DNA of 64,000 bases from Thinopyrum elongatum (taxonomy: Eukaryota > Streptophyta > Magnoliopsida > Poales > Poaceae): the NCBI GenBank assembly GCA_011799875.1, contig CM022297.1, forward strand, positions 446,263,292 to 446,327,291. Direction: 5' to 3'. Positions 55,004 through 64,000 of this stretch are shown here, piece after piece. Numbering within the stretch: the first letter of the stretch is position 1; the number at the start of each line of letters is the position of its first letter. A program made the position numbers and the translations under genes. A model generated the notes under the pieces. It saw only the letters and a program-made list of their open reading frames with translations. It was not told where the DNA came from and did no database searches.

Positions 55004-58000
55004 AGCCTGATCCATTTTGAACTTCTTCAAAATCTTGTCAAGGTATGTGCTTTGTGAAAGTCCTATTAAGCGTCTCGATCTATCCCTATAGATCTTGATG
55101 CTTAATACTTAAGCAGCTTCATCGATGTCTTTCTTTGAAAAACTCCTTTCAAACACTCCTTTATGCTTTCCAGAAAATTCTACATCATTTTCGATCAACA
55201 ATATGTCATTCACATATACTTATCAGAAAGGCTGTAGTGCTCCCACTCACTTTCTTATAAATACAGGCTTCACCGCAAGTCTGTATAAAACTATATGCTT
55301 TGATCAACTCATCAAAGCGTATATTCCAACTCTGAGATGCTTGCACCAGTCCATAGATGGATCGCTGGAGTTTGCACACTTTGTCAGCACTTTTAGGATC
55401 GACAAAACCTTCTGGTTGCATCATATACAACTCTTCTTTAAGAAATCCATTAAGGAATGCAGTTTTGACATCCATTTGCCAGATTTCATAAAATGTGGCA
55501 ATTGCTAACATGATTCGGACAGACTTAAGCATCGCTACGAGTGAGAAAATCTCATTGTAGTCAACACCTTGAACTTGTCGAAAACCTTTTGTGACAAGTC
55601 GAGCTTTGTAAATAGTAACCCTACCATCAGCGTCCGTCTTCCTCTTGAAGATCCATTTATTCTTAATGGCTTGCCGATCATCGGGCAAGTCCACCAAAGT
55701 CCACACTTTGTTCTCATACATGGATCCTATCTCAGATTTCATGGCCTCAAGCCATTTTGCGGAATCTGGGCTCATCATCGCTTCCTCATAGTTCGTAGGT
55801 TTGTCATGGTCTAGTAACATGACTTCCAGAACAGGATTACCGTACCACTATGGTGCGGAACGTACTCTGGTTGACCTACGAGGTTCGGTAGTAACTTGAT
55901 CTGAAGTTTCATCATCATTAACTTTCTCACTAATTGGCGTAGGCATCACTGGAACTGATTTCTGTGATGAACTACTTTCCAATCCGAGAGAGGGTACAAC
56001 TACCTCATCAAGTTCAACTTTCCTCCCACTCACTTCTTTCGAGAGAAACTCCTTCTCTAGAAAGGATCCATTCTTAGCAACAAATATCTTGCCTTCGAAT
56101 CTGTGATAGAAGGTGTACCCAACAGTTTCTTTTGGGTATCCTATGAAGACGCACTTCTCCGATTTGGGTTCGAGCTTATTAGCCTGAAGCTATTTCACAT
56201 AAGCATCGCAACCCCAAACTTTAAGAAACGACAACTTAGGTTTTTTGCCAAACCATAGTTCATACGGTGTCATCTCAACGGATTTAGATGGTGCCCTATT
56301 TAACGTGAATGCAGTTGTCTCTAATGCATAACCCCAACATGATAGTGGTAAATCGGTAAGAGACATCATAGATCGCACCATATCTAATAAAGTACGGTTA
56401 CGACATTCGGACACACCATTACGCTGTGGTGTTCCAGGTGGCGTGAGTTGTGAAATTATTCCACATTGTTTTTAAATGAAGGCCAAACTCGTAACTCAAA
56501 TATTCGCCTCCGCGATCAGATCGTAGAAACTTTATTTTCTTGTTATGATGATTTTCTACTTCACTCTGAAATTTTTTGAACTTTTCAAATGTTTCAGACT
56601 TATGTTTCATCAAGTAGATATACCCATATCTGCTCAAATCATCTGTGAAGGTCAGAAAATAACAATACCCGCCGTGAGCCTCAACACTCATCGGACCGCA
56701 TACATCGGTATGTATTATTTCCAATAAGTCATTGGCTCGCTCCATTGTTCCGGAGAACGGAGTTTTAGTCATCTTGCCCATGAGGCATGGTTCGCAAGTA
56801 TCAAATGATTCATAATCAAGTGATTCCAAAAGTCCATCTGCATGGAGTTTCTTCATGCGCTTTACACCAATATGACCTAAACGGCAGTGCCACAAATATG
56901 TTGCACTATCATGATCAACTTTGCATCTTTTGGTATCAATATTATGAATATGTGTATCACTACGATCGAGATTCAATAAACCATTTATATTGAGTGTATG
57001 ACCATAGAAGGTTTTATTCATGTAAACATAACAACAATTATTCTCTGACTTAAATGAATAACCGTATTGCAATAAACATGATCCAATCATATTCATGCTC
57101 AACGCAAACACCAAATAACATTTATTTAGGTCCAACACTAATCCCGAAGGTAGAGGGAGTGTGCGATGGTGATCTTATCAACCTTGGAATCACTTCCAAC
57201 ACACATCGTCACCTCGTCATTAACTAGTCTCTGTTCATTTTGCAACTCCTGTTTTGAGTTACTAATGTTAGCAACTGAACCGGTATCAAATACCCAGGGG
57301 CTACTATGAACACTAGTAAAATACACATCAATAACATGTATATCAAATATACCTTTGTTCACTTTGCCATCCTTCTTATCCGCCAAGTATTTGGGGCAGT
57401 TCCGCTTCCAGTAACCATTTCCTTTGCAGTATAAGCACTCAGTTTCAGGCTTGGGTCCAGCTTTGGGTTTGTTCATGGGAGTGACAACTTGCTTGTCATT
57501 CTTCTCGAAGTTCCCTTTCTTTCCCTCGCCCTTTTTCTTGAAACTAGTGGTCTTGTCAACCATCAACACTTGATGCTTTTTCTTGATTTCTACCTTCACC
57601 GATTTTAGTATCGCGAAGAGCTTGGGAATCGTTTTCGTCATCCCTTGCATATTATAGTTCATCACGAAGTTCTAGTAACTTGGTGATAGTGACTAGAGAA
57701 CTCTGTCAATCACTATCTTATCTCGAAGATTAACTCCCACTTGATTCAAGTGATTGTAGTACCCAGACATTCTGAGCACCTGCTCACTAGCTGAGCTATT
57801 CTCCATCTTGTAGGCAAAGTACTTGTCAGAGGTCTCATACCTCTTAACACGGGCATGAGTCTGAAATACCAATTTCAGCTCTTTGGAACATCTCATATGC
57901 TCCGTGTCGTTCAAAACATTTTTGAAGTCCCGGTTCTAAGCCGTAAAGTATGGTGAACTAAACTATCAAGTAGTCATCATATTGAGCTTTGCCAAACGTT

Positions 58001-58160
58001 CATAATGTTTGCATCTGCTCCTGCAATAGGTCTGTCACCTAGCGGTGCATCAAGAACATAATTCTTCTGTGCAACAATGAGGATAATCCTCAGATCATGG
58101 AACGAGTCCGCATCATTGCTACTATCATCTTTCAACTTAGTTTTCTCTAGGAACATATCA
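55004..58160 (-). pseudogene. Element F gag-pol, broken
   Basis: Reading leftwards: gag (about 58160-57500), CCHC knuckle CLYCKGNGYWKRNC (about 57430), protease with DTGS where DSG/DTG is expected (about 57290), integrase zinc-binding region HCRLGHIGVKRM with CEPCLMGK (about 56890-56790), integrase core [16 protein letters not shown] (about 56720-56490) and SECRNRTL (about 56414), then reverse transcriptase IKNKWIFKRK to [10 protein letters not shown] (about 55670-55440), and the YVND box (about 55200) where YVDD is expected. Stops and frameshifts lie near 57140, 56420, 56190, 55840 and 55100. Confidence 0.85.
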
Positions 58161-59400
58161 AAATAAAACAGGGGAGCTATACGCGAGCTATTGATCTACA
58201 ACATAATTTGCAAATACTACCAGGACTAAGTTCATGATAAATTAAAGTTCAATTAATCATATTACTTAAGAACTCCCACTTAGATAGACATCCCTCTAGT
58301 CATCTAAATGATCACGTGATCCATATCAACTAAACCATGTCCGATCATCACGTGAGATGGAGTAGTTTTCAATGGTGAACATCTCTATGTTGATCATATC
58401 TACTATATGATTCACGTTCGACCTTTCGGTCTCTAGTGTTCCGAGGCCATGTCTGTACATGCTAGGCTCGTCAAGTTTAACCCGAGTATTCCGCACGTGC
58501 AAAACTGTCTTGCACCCGTTGTATGTGAACGTAGAGCTTATCACACCCGATCATCACGTGGTGTCTCGGCACGACGAACTGTTGCAACGGTGCATACTCA
58601 GGGAGAACACTTATATCTTGAAATTTTAGTGAGGGATCATCTTATAATGCTACCGCCGTACTAAGAAAAATAAGATGCATAAAAGATAAACATCACATGC
58701 AATCAAAATATGTGAGATGATATGGCCATCATCATCTTGTGCCTTTGATCTCCATCTCCAAAGCACTGTCATGATCTCCATTGTCACTGGCTTGACACCT
58801 TGATCTCCATCGTAGCGTCGTGGTCGTCTCGCCAAATATTGCTTCTACAACTATCACTAACGCATAGTGATAAAGTAAAGCAATTACATGGCGTTTGCAT
58901 TTCATACAATAAAGCGACAACCATAAGGCTCCTGCCAGTTGCCGATAACTTTTACAAAACATGATCATCTCATATAACAACGTATATCACATCATGTCCT
59001 GACCATATCACATCACAACATGCCCTGCAAAAACAAAGTTAGACGTCCTCTACTTTGTTGTTGCAAGTTTTACGTGGCTGCTACGGGCTTCTAGCAAGAA
59101 CCGTTCTTACCTACGCATCAAAACCACAACAATTTTTCGTCAAGTGTGCTGTTTTAACCTTTAACAAGGACCGGCCGTAGTCAAACTCGATTCAACTAAA
59201 GTTGGAGAAACACACCCGCCAGCCACCTGTGTGCAAAGCACGTCGGTAGAACCAGTCTCATGAACGCGGTCATGTAATGTCGGTCTGGGCCGCTTCATCC
59301 AACAATACCGCCGAATCAAAGTAAGACGTTGGTGGTAAGCAGTATGACTATTATCGCCCACAACTCTTTGTGTTCTACTCGTGCATATCATCTACGCATA
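58161..59400 (-). other. Leader of element F
   Basis: Non-coding sequence between primer site and gag, as in other BARE-group elements. ORFs on both strands are short and show no domain. Confidence 0.6.
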
Positions 59401-59402
59401 GA

Positions 59403-59418
59403 CCTGGCTCCGATGCCA
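59403..59418 (-). promoter_or_regulatory. Primer binding site of element F
   Basis: On the minus strand TGGCATCGGAGCCAGG follows one base after the LTR. It differs at two positions from TGGTATCAGAGCCAGG, the initiator tRNA-Met site of the BARE group; both differences are transitions. Confidence 0.8.
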
Positions 59419-59419
59419 C

Positions 59420-61170
59420 TATTGGGGAACGTGCAATTTAAAAAAAATTCTTATGCTCACGCAACATCTATCTAGGAGATGCATAGCAACGAGAGGGGGA
59501 GAGTGTGTCCACGTACCCTCGTAGACCGAAAGCGTAAGCGTTAGGCTAACGCTGTTGATGTAGTCGAATGTCTTCACGATCCAACCGATCCAAGTACCGA
59601 ACGTACGGCACCGCCGTGTTCAGCACACATTCAGCTCGATGACGTCCCTCGAACTCTTGATCCAGTAGAGGGTCGAGGGAGAGTTCCGTCAGCACGACGG
59701 CGTGGCGACGGTATTGGTGATGTGATCCGCGCAGGGCTTCGCCTAAGAACTACGACGCTATGACCGGAGGAGTAAACTATGGAGGGGGCACTGCACACGT
59801 CTAAGAGAACAATTGATGTGTCTTTGGGGTGCCCCCTGCCTACGTATATAAAGGAGGGGCGGAGAGAGGCTGGCGGCCAGGAGGGGCGCGCCATGGGGGG
59901 AGTCCTACTTGGACTCCTACTCCAAGTAGGATTCGCGCCCCCCCCCCCCCTTTCCTTTCTTCCACCGGAGGGAAAAGGAAGGAGAGGGAGAGGGAAAGGG
60001 ATGGGGGGCACCGCCCCCTCCTCCTTATCCTATTCGGACTCCCTAGGAGGGGGGTGCGCGGCCACCCCCGCGGGCTTCCCTCTCTCTCCCTTAGGCCCAT
60101 GTTGGCCCAACACTTCCCCGGGGGGTTCCGGTAACCCCTCGGTACTCCGGAAAATACCCGAATTACTCCGGAACCATTTCGGTGTCCGAATATAGCCTTC
60201 CAATATATCAATCTTTACCTCTCGACCATTTCGAGACTCCTCGTTATGTCTGTGATCTCAGCCGAGACTCCGAACAAACTTCAGTCACCAAAACACACAA
60301 CTCATAATACAAATCGTCATCGAACGTTAAGCGTGCGGACCCTACGGGTTCGAGAACTATGTAGACATGACTGAGACACATCTCCGGTCAATAACCAATA
60401 GCGGAACCTGGATGCTCATATTGGCTCCTACATATTCCACGAAGATCTTTATCGGTCAAATCGCATAACAACATACGTCATTCCCTTTGTCATCGGTATG
60501 TTACTTGCCCGAGATTCGATCGTCGGTATCATCATACCAAGTTCAATCTCGTTATCGGCAAGTCTCTTTACTCGTTCCGTAATGCATCATCCCATAACTA
60601 ACTCATTAGTCACATTGCTTGCAAGGCTTATAGTGATGTGCATTACCGAGAGGGCCCAGAGATACCTCTCCGATACACGGAGTGACAAATCCTAATCTCA
60701 ATCTATGCCAACCCAACAAACACCTTTGGAGACACCTGTAGAGCATCTTTATAAGCACCCAGTTACGTTGTGATGTTTGATAGCACACAAGGTGTTCCTC
60801 CAGTATTCGGGAGTTGCATAATCTCATAGTCAAAGGAATATGTATTAGTCATGAAGAAAGCAATAGCAATAAAACTCAACGATCATTATGCTAAGCTAAC
60901 GGATGGGTCTTGTCCATCACATCATTCTCCTAATGATGTGATCCCGTTCATCAAATGACAACACATGTCTATGGTTAGGAAACTTAACCATCTTTGATTA
61001 ACGAGCTAGTCTAGTAGAGGCATACTAGGGACACAATGTTTTGTCTATGTATTCACACATGTATCAAGTTTCTGGTTAATACAATTATAGCATGAATAAT
61101 AAATATTTATCATGATATAAGGAAATATAAATAGCAACTTTATTATTGCCTCTAGGGCATATTTCCTTCA
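59420..61170 (-). repeat. 5' LTR of element F (1751 bp)
   Basis: On the minus strand it starts TGAAGGAAATATGCCC and ends CGTTCCCCAATA (the usual CA is changed to TA). It contains runs of C/G and short ORFs on both strands (59631-60211) that are by-products of GC-rich sequence. The size matches BARE-type LTRs of about 1.8 kb. Confidence 0.88.
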
Positions 61171-62263
61171 CATTATATAGGCATCACGTCCAAGATTAGT
61201 AGACCGACTCCTGCCTGCATCTACTACTATTCCTCCACACATCGACCGCTATCCAGCATGCATCTAGTGTATTAAGTTCATGGAGAAATGGAGTAATGCA
61301 ATAAGAACGATGACATGATGTAGACAAGATCTATTCATGTAGGAATAGACCCCGTCTTGTTATCCTTAATGGCAACGATCAATACGTGTCTTGCAGCCAC
61401 TTCTGGCACTAGGAAAGAACACCGCACGACCGAACCCATCACAAAGCACCTCTTCCCATGGCAAGAAAAATCGATCTAGTCGGCCAAACTAAACCAAAGA
61501 TTCAAAGAAGAAATAGGAGGCTATAAGTAATCATGCATATAAGAGATCAAAAGAAGGCTCAAATAACTTTCATGGATAAAATAGATCTGATCATAAACTC
61601 AAAGTTCATCGGATCCCAACAAACACACCGCAAAAAGAGTTACATCAAATAGATCTCCAAGAGACCATTGTATTAAGAATCAAAAGAGAGAGAGAGAGGA
61701 AGCCATCTAGCTACTAACTACGGACCCGTAGGTCTACAATGATATATTGACGCATCATCAGAGAGGCACCAATGGGGATGATGAACCCCTCCGTTATGTT
61801 GTCTAGATTGGATCTGGTGTTTCTGGAACTTGCGGCGGCTGGAATTGTGTTTCATCGACTCCCCTAGGGTTTTTGGATTTTTGGGGTATTTATAGAGCAA
61901 AGAGGTGGTGCGGGAGGCGGCCGAGGTGGGCACAACCCACCAGGGCGCGCCTAGGCCCCCAGGCGCGCCCAGGTGGGTTGTGCTCCCCTCGAAGGCCCCC
62001 TCTTGTACTTCTTTGGCCCAACAGGTGTCTTCTGGTCCAGAAAAAATCTCCAAAAAATTTCGCTGCGTTTGGACTCCGTTTGGTATTGATTTTCTGCGAA
62101 GTAAAAAACAAGCAAAAAACAGCAACTGGCACTGGGCACTATGTCAATAGGTTAGTCCCAAAAAATGATATAAAGTTGCTATAAAATGATTGTAAAACAT
62201 CCAAGAATGATAATATAACAGCATGGAACAAGCAAAAATTATAGATACGTTGGAGACGTATTA
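61171..62263 (-). repeat. LTR fragment G (minus strand), inserted in LINE1
   Basis: On the minus strand the sequence from 62263 starts TAATACGTCTCCAACGTATC (TGATACG with one change) and for about 400 bp follows the LTR of element C (GGGACTAACCTATTGACAT, GCCCAGTGCCAGTTG), then diverges. It is the 5' portion of an LTR of a related family and is cut at 61170 by element F. The rest of G is missing, apparently removed by the deletion that also truncates F. Confidence 0.8.
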
Positions 62264-62533
62264 GGGTTGTAGGACCGTATCAGGTCTCCCTTTGCCACCC
62301 AGTATTGTTTTGGTCTCCTCTTCCTCTCCCCTATGGCATTTTTGCGAGGGCTAGGGGAGTGGTAATCTTCATACCCAGGTCTCGGCTTCTTCACATAGTA
62401 ACCCCTCCTTCGCTCCCTCTCTCTGGCTTGACTAGAGCTCCCTGAACCCTCACAATCTTTATTGCCATGTTGCTTGTATTGGGTTCTCAACTCAGCTTGC
62501 TTATTCAGCTGTCTCTGTCGAAGTTCATTCCAC

Positions 62534-62580
<47 letters not shown>

Positions 62581-62953
62581 GCTCCAACATGTCCCGAAGG
62601 TCCTTTCCCTTCAAGTCAGCCGGCCCGTGCCTCTACTTATTTGGACTAGAAACTTCCCCCTGGTAAAATTTTCCTTCCACGCCAGTGCGGGAATCAGCCA
62701 GGGTATTAAACTCCTTGTTGAGATTACGCTTTGTGGGAAGATCACGCACCGACCCAAACATTCTCCTTCCCATATCTGCATCACTTGACCTAGCACTCCC
62801 ATGACTGTTTGTACTACTTGCTGCAGCTCTATGCGACCTCCCTTTATTGAAGTCGAGCGTCCCGGCGAGGCCCTTAGCCACTCACCCCATTGCTGGTCAG
62901 ATTCGACTGGGGGCACACACCCTACTGCACCATGCACAAGGCGTCCACACTCG
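62264..62953 (-). pseudogene. LINE1 ORF1 C-terminal part
   Basis: On the minus strand it begins in a zinc knuckle (C-GRLV-H-GAVG-C), followed by QQWGEWLRA, the conserved motif after the knuckle in plant LINE ORF1 proteins. A frameshift near 62860 leads to a frame with LNKEFNTLADSRTGVEGKFY, and another to a frame with MWNELRQRQLNKQ and a charged tail ending where LTR G is inserted. A long GA repeat (62537-62576) lies between the frames. ORF1 proteins bind LINE RNA. Confidence 0.7.
62537..62576. repeat. CT/GA microsatellite inside LINE1 ORF1
   Basis: About 40 bp of uninterrupted TC dinucleotides. On the LINE coding strand it reads GAGAGA and in one frame encodes alternating Arg-Glu, like the RERER stretch nearby at about 62415. 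Length change here is a likely cause of frame loss. Confidence 0.9.
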
Positions 62954-62970
62954 AGGTTGCTTCGGTTTCT

Positions 62971-63307
62971 TGGAAATCATGTAATCAATTATAAGTCAAC
63001 ACAATATGCCCGAAACAGATTTGAGAGTGTTAAGCGAAATCAGAATATCTCCACTAAGACATCTCTAATGCAAAAACAATTTTTTACACATACCTCATAT
63101 GCTTCTCAAATTCTAGATGATCAACTTCAATCATGTTCCATTATGAAAAGAACAAGAACTCTCGCATATGTACTTAAATATTGAAAATATAATATTGTAA
63201 TCTCCAACACAATATTGTAGCAGCAATTTGTTTGACACAACTATACTATTGCTAGTTCGACAAAACAAAGAGATATACACCAAGGGAAAACATGTACCAA
63301 AGGGAAG
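62971..63307. other. Unassigned right flank of LINE1
   Basis: AT-rich sequence without ORFs or repeats. With 53246-53503 it formed the continuous target of LINE1. Confidence 0.4.
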
Positions 63308-63682
63308 TGTTAGAATTAATGTGAGGCGCACAGTTGATCTACCATGCACTAAGCAATCACACAATACAGGACACCGAGATTTGTTGACGAGATTCACCGA
63401 TATGGCTACATCCCGGGCATGACTACGGGTGCTCCTCCTCGTGACACCGTCATAATACCGCACCCTGGTTGCCCAGATGCCTACACACGCCGCCGGCTCC
63501 CCCTACGTGTTTGTACTATTATGTTGGTATAGGTTACATCGTGTGTCTACCCCTCATTATATAAGAGGCTTAGGATACAAGAGTCCTAATAGGACACTAC
63601 TCCATTACTCTGTCTACACACCGTACGACTCCAAGTCCAACTGTAACCTACCTTGTACAAAATATTCGACACAACTCTAATA
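63308..63682 (-). repeat. Element H: 3' LTR (minus strand), 375 bp
   Basis: On the minus strand the LTR starts TATTAGAGTT (TGTTAGAGTT with one change) and ends AATTCTAACA, inverted ends TGTTAGA/TCTAACA. A CTTATATAATG TATA-like box lies near 63565. The sequence on its higher-coordinate side, read on the minus strand, is GTCAAGGTGGAG, a plausible polypurine tract, so this is the 3' LTR. Confidence 0.6.
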
Positions 63683-64000
63683 AACTCCACCTTGACAAAT
63701 ATTCTCCACCACCTTGTATTTATATACGTGTCGAACCTCCATGTACATTGGACTTGAGTTACGCCATGAGCACCGCTGCTACTTCCAGACTCCATGTGAC
63801 TTCACCTGCAAGTGTAGTCCCTTCCTGTCTCCTCCACAATCAACACTCCAGCAAAATTAAGTTCCTCTTTACTCTATGTTGTGCTTCCAACTTCTGCAGT
63901 ATCCGTTCAACACCATCACACACAGATAACTGTCTGCATGAAAGTGAACAACTCAGATATTGAACGCCACATATAAGGATCACCCGAACTCAACATCCTA
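63683..64000 (-). mobile_element. Start of the body of element H, continuing beyond the window
   Basis: On the minus strand this would be the 3' non-coding end of the internal domain, directly before the polypurine tract. Only about 320 bp are visible and no coding motif is seen. The short LTR suggests a copia-type element, but the class cannot be settled from this window. Confidence 0.4.

Larger units (their letters stand above)
55004..61170 (-). mobile_element. Element F: BARE/WIS/Angela-like copia, 5' LTR to reverse transcriptase only
   Basis: On the minus strand this is a 5' LTR (61170 to 59420), primer site, leader, gag, protease, integrase and the first part of reverse transcriptase, cut off at about 55004 by a deletion that joins it to LINE1. 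LTR start TGAAGGAAATATGCCCTAG and protein motifs such as CLYCKGNGYWKRNCPKYL are typical of the BARE1 group. RNase H, the 3' LTR and the second target duplication are lost. It was inserted in LTR fragment G at 61170/61171. Confidence 0.88.
53521..62953 (-). mobile_element. LINE1: L1-type LINE (minus strand) with 17-bp TSD, interrupted and deleted
   Basis: The same 17 bases, AGGTTGCTTCGGTTTCT, stand at 53504-53520 and 62954-62970. On the minus strand the element starts inside ORF1 at 62953 (within a CCHC knuckle) and ends with an A-rich tail at 53521-53526, as expected for target-primed LINE insertion with 5' truncation. Between ORF1 (62264-62953) and the end of ORF2 (53560-55003) lie an LTR fragment (G) and a BARE-like copia (F). 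The endonuclease and reverse transcriptase parts of ORF2 are missing. Confidence 0.85.

Noticed and set aside
59631..60211. Six overlapping ORFs in the F LTR
   Set aside because: They lie inside a recognised BARE-type LTR, on both strands, around homopolymer C runs. There is no coding signature.
1..64000. tRNA and rRNA genes
   Set aside because: No cloverleaf with A and B boxes and no conserved rRNA block was noticed. The tRNA-like matches are retrotransposon primer sites. A tRNAscan-SE run would settle this.

Overview
The window looks like a large grass genome, most likely Triticeae (wheat, barley or a relative). It is dominated by nested LTR retrotransposons, a Caspar-like CACTA transposon, LINE fragments and small inverted-repeat transposons (MITEs). 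The BARE/WIS/Angela-like copia sequence, the LTRs beginning TGATACGTC with a tRNA-Asp-type primer site, and the Stowaway element with CTCCCTC ends all fit that group. Family names are from memory and are not database-checked. No rRNA, tRNA or CRISPR was seen. Only one host gene is convincing.

Layout. 1-6970: 3' part of a long-LTR, apparently non-autonomous gypsy-like element (A; LTR about 4.4 kb), inserted in the protease region of a gypsy element (B; 6971-about 18374). B is itself split by a complete non-autonomous LTR element (C; 7310-14546, target duplication CCCAC). Removing C and one duplication restores B's reading frame exactly. 19684-35278: CACTA element (target duplication TCT) whose second gene is split by a complete Athila-like gypsy element (W; 22841-33008, duplication GCCTT). 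35282-35832: remnant of a bZIP gene, apparently the target of the CACTA. 36057-36476: MULE-type MITE with a 10-bp target duplication. 36724-40234: a four-exon, apparently intact but atypical bZIP gene (401 aa) with a Stowaway MITE in intron 2. 40235-45095: mostly unassigned, with AT-rich degenerate repeats. 45096-53245: LINE 3' fragment (minus strand) carrying a young, complete copia element (D; 45397-52779, duplication TGGCC) with an uninterrupted 1377-codon polyprotein. 53521-62953: a second minus-strand LINE with a 17-bp target duplication, containing an LTR fragment (G) and a BARE-like copia (F). One deletion has fused copia reverse transcriptase to LINE ORF2. 63308-end: 3' LTR and beginning of another minus-strand LTR element.

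How the parts relate. The nest gives a relative order: B before A and C; CACTA before W; LINE before G before F before the deletion; LINE2 before D. LTR pairs compared by eye give D (about 1% different) as youngest, then W (a few percent), then C (about 5-6%). The host story is a probable tandem bZIP pair: the upstream copy is broken by the 15.6-kb CACTA block, a frameshift and stops, while the downstream copy keeps an open reading frame and splice sites but has lost the conserved DNA-contact asparagine of the bZIP basic region.
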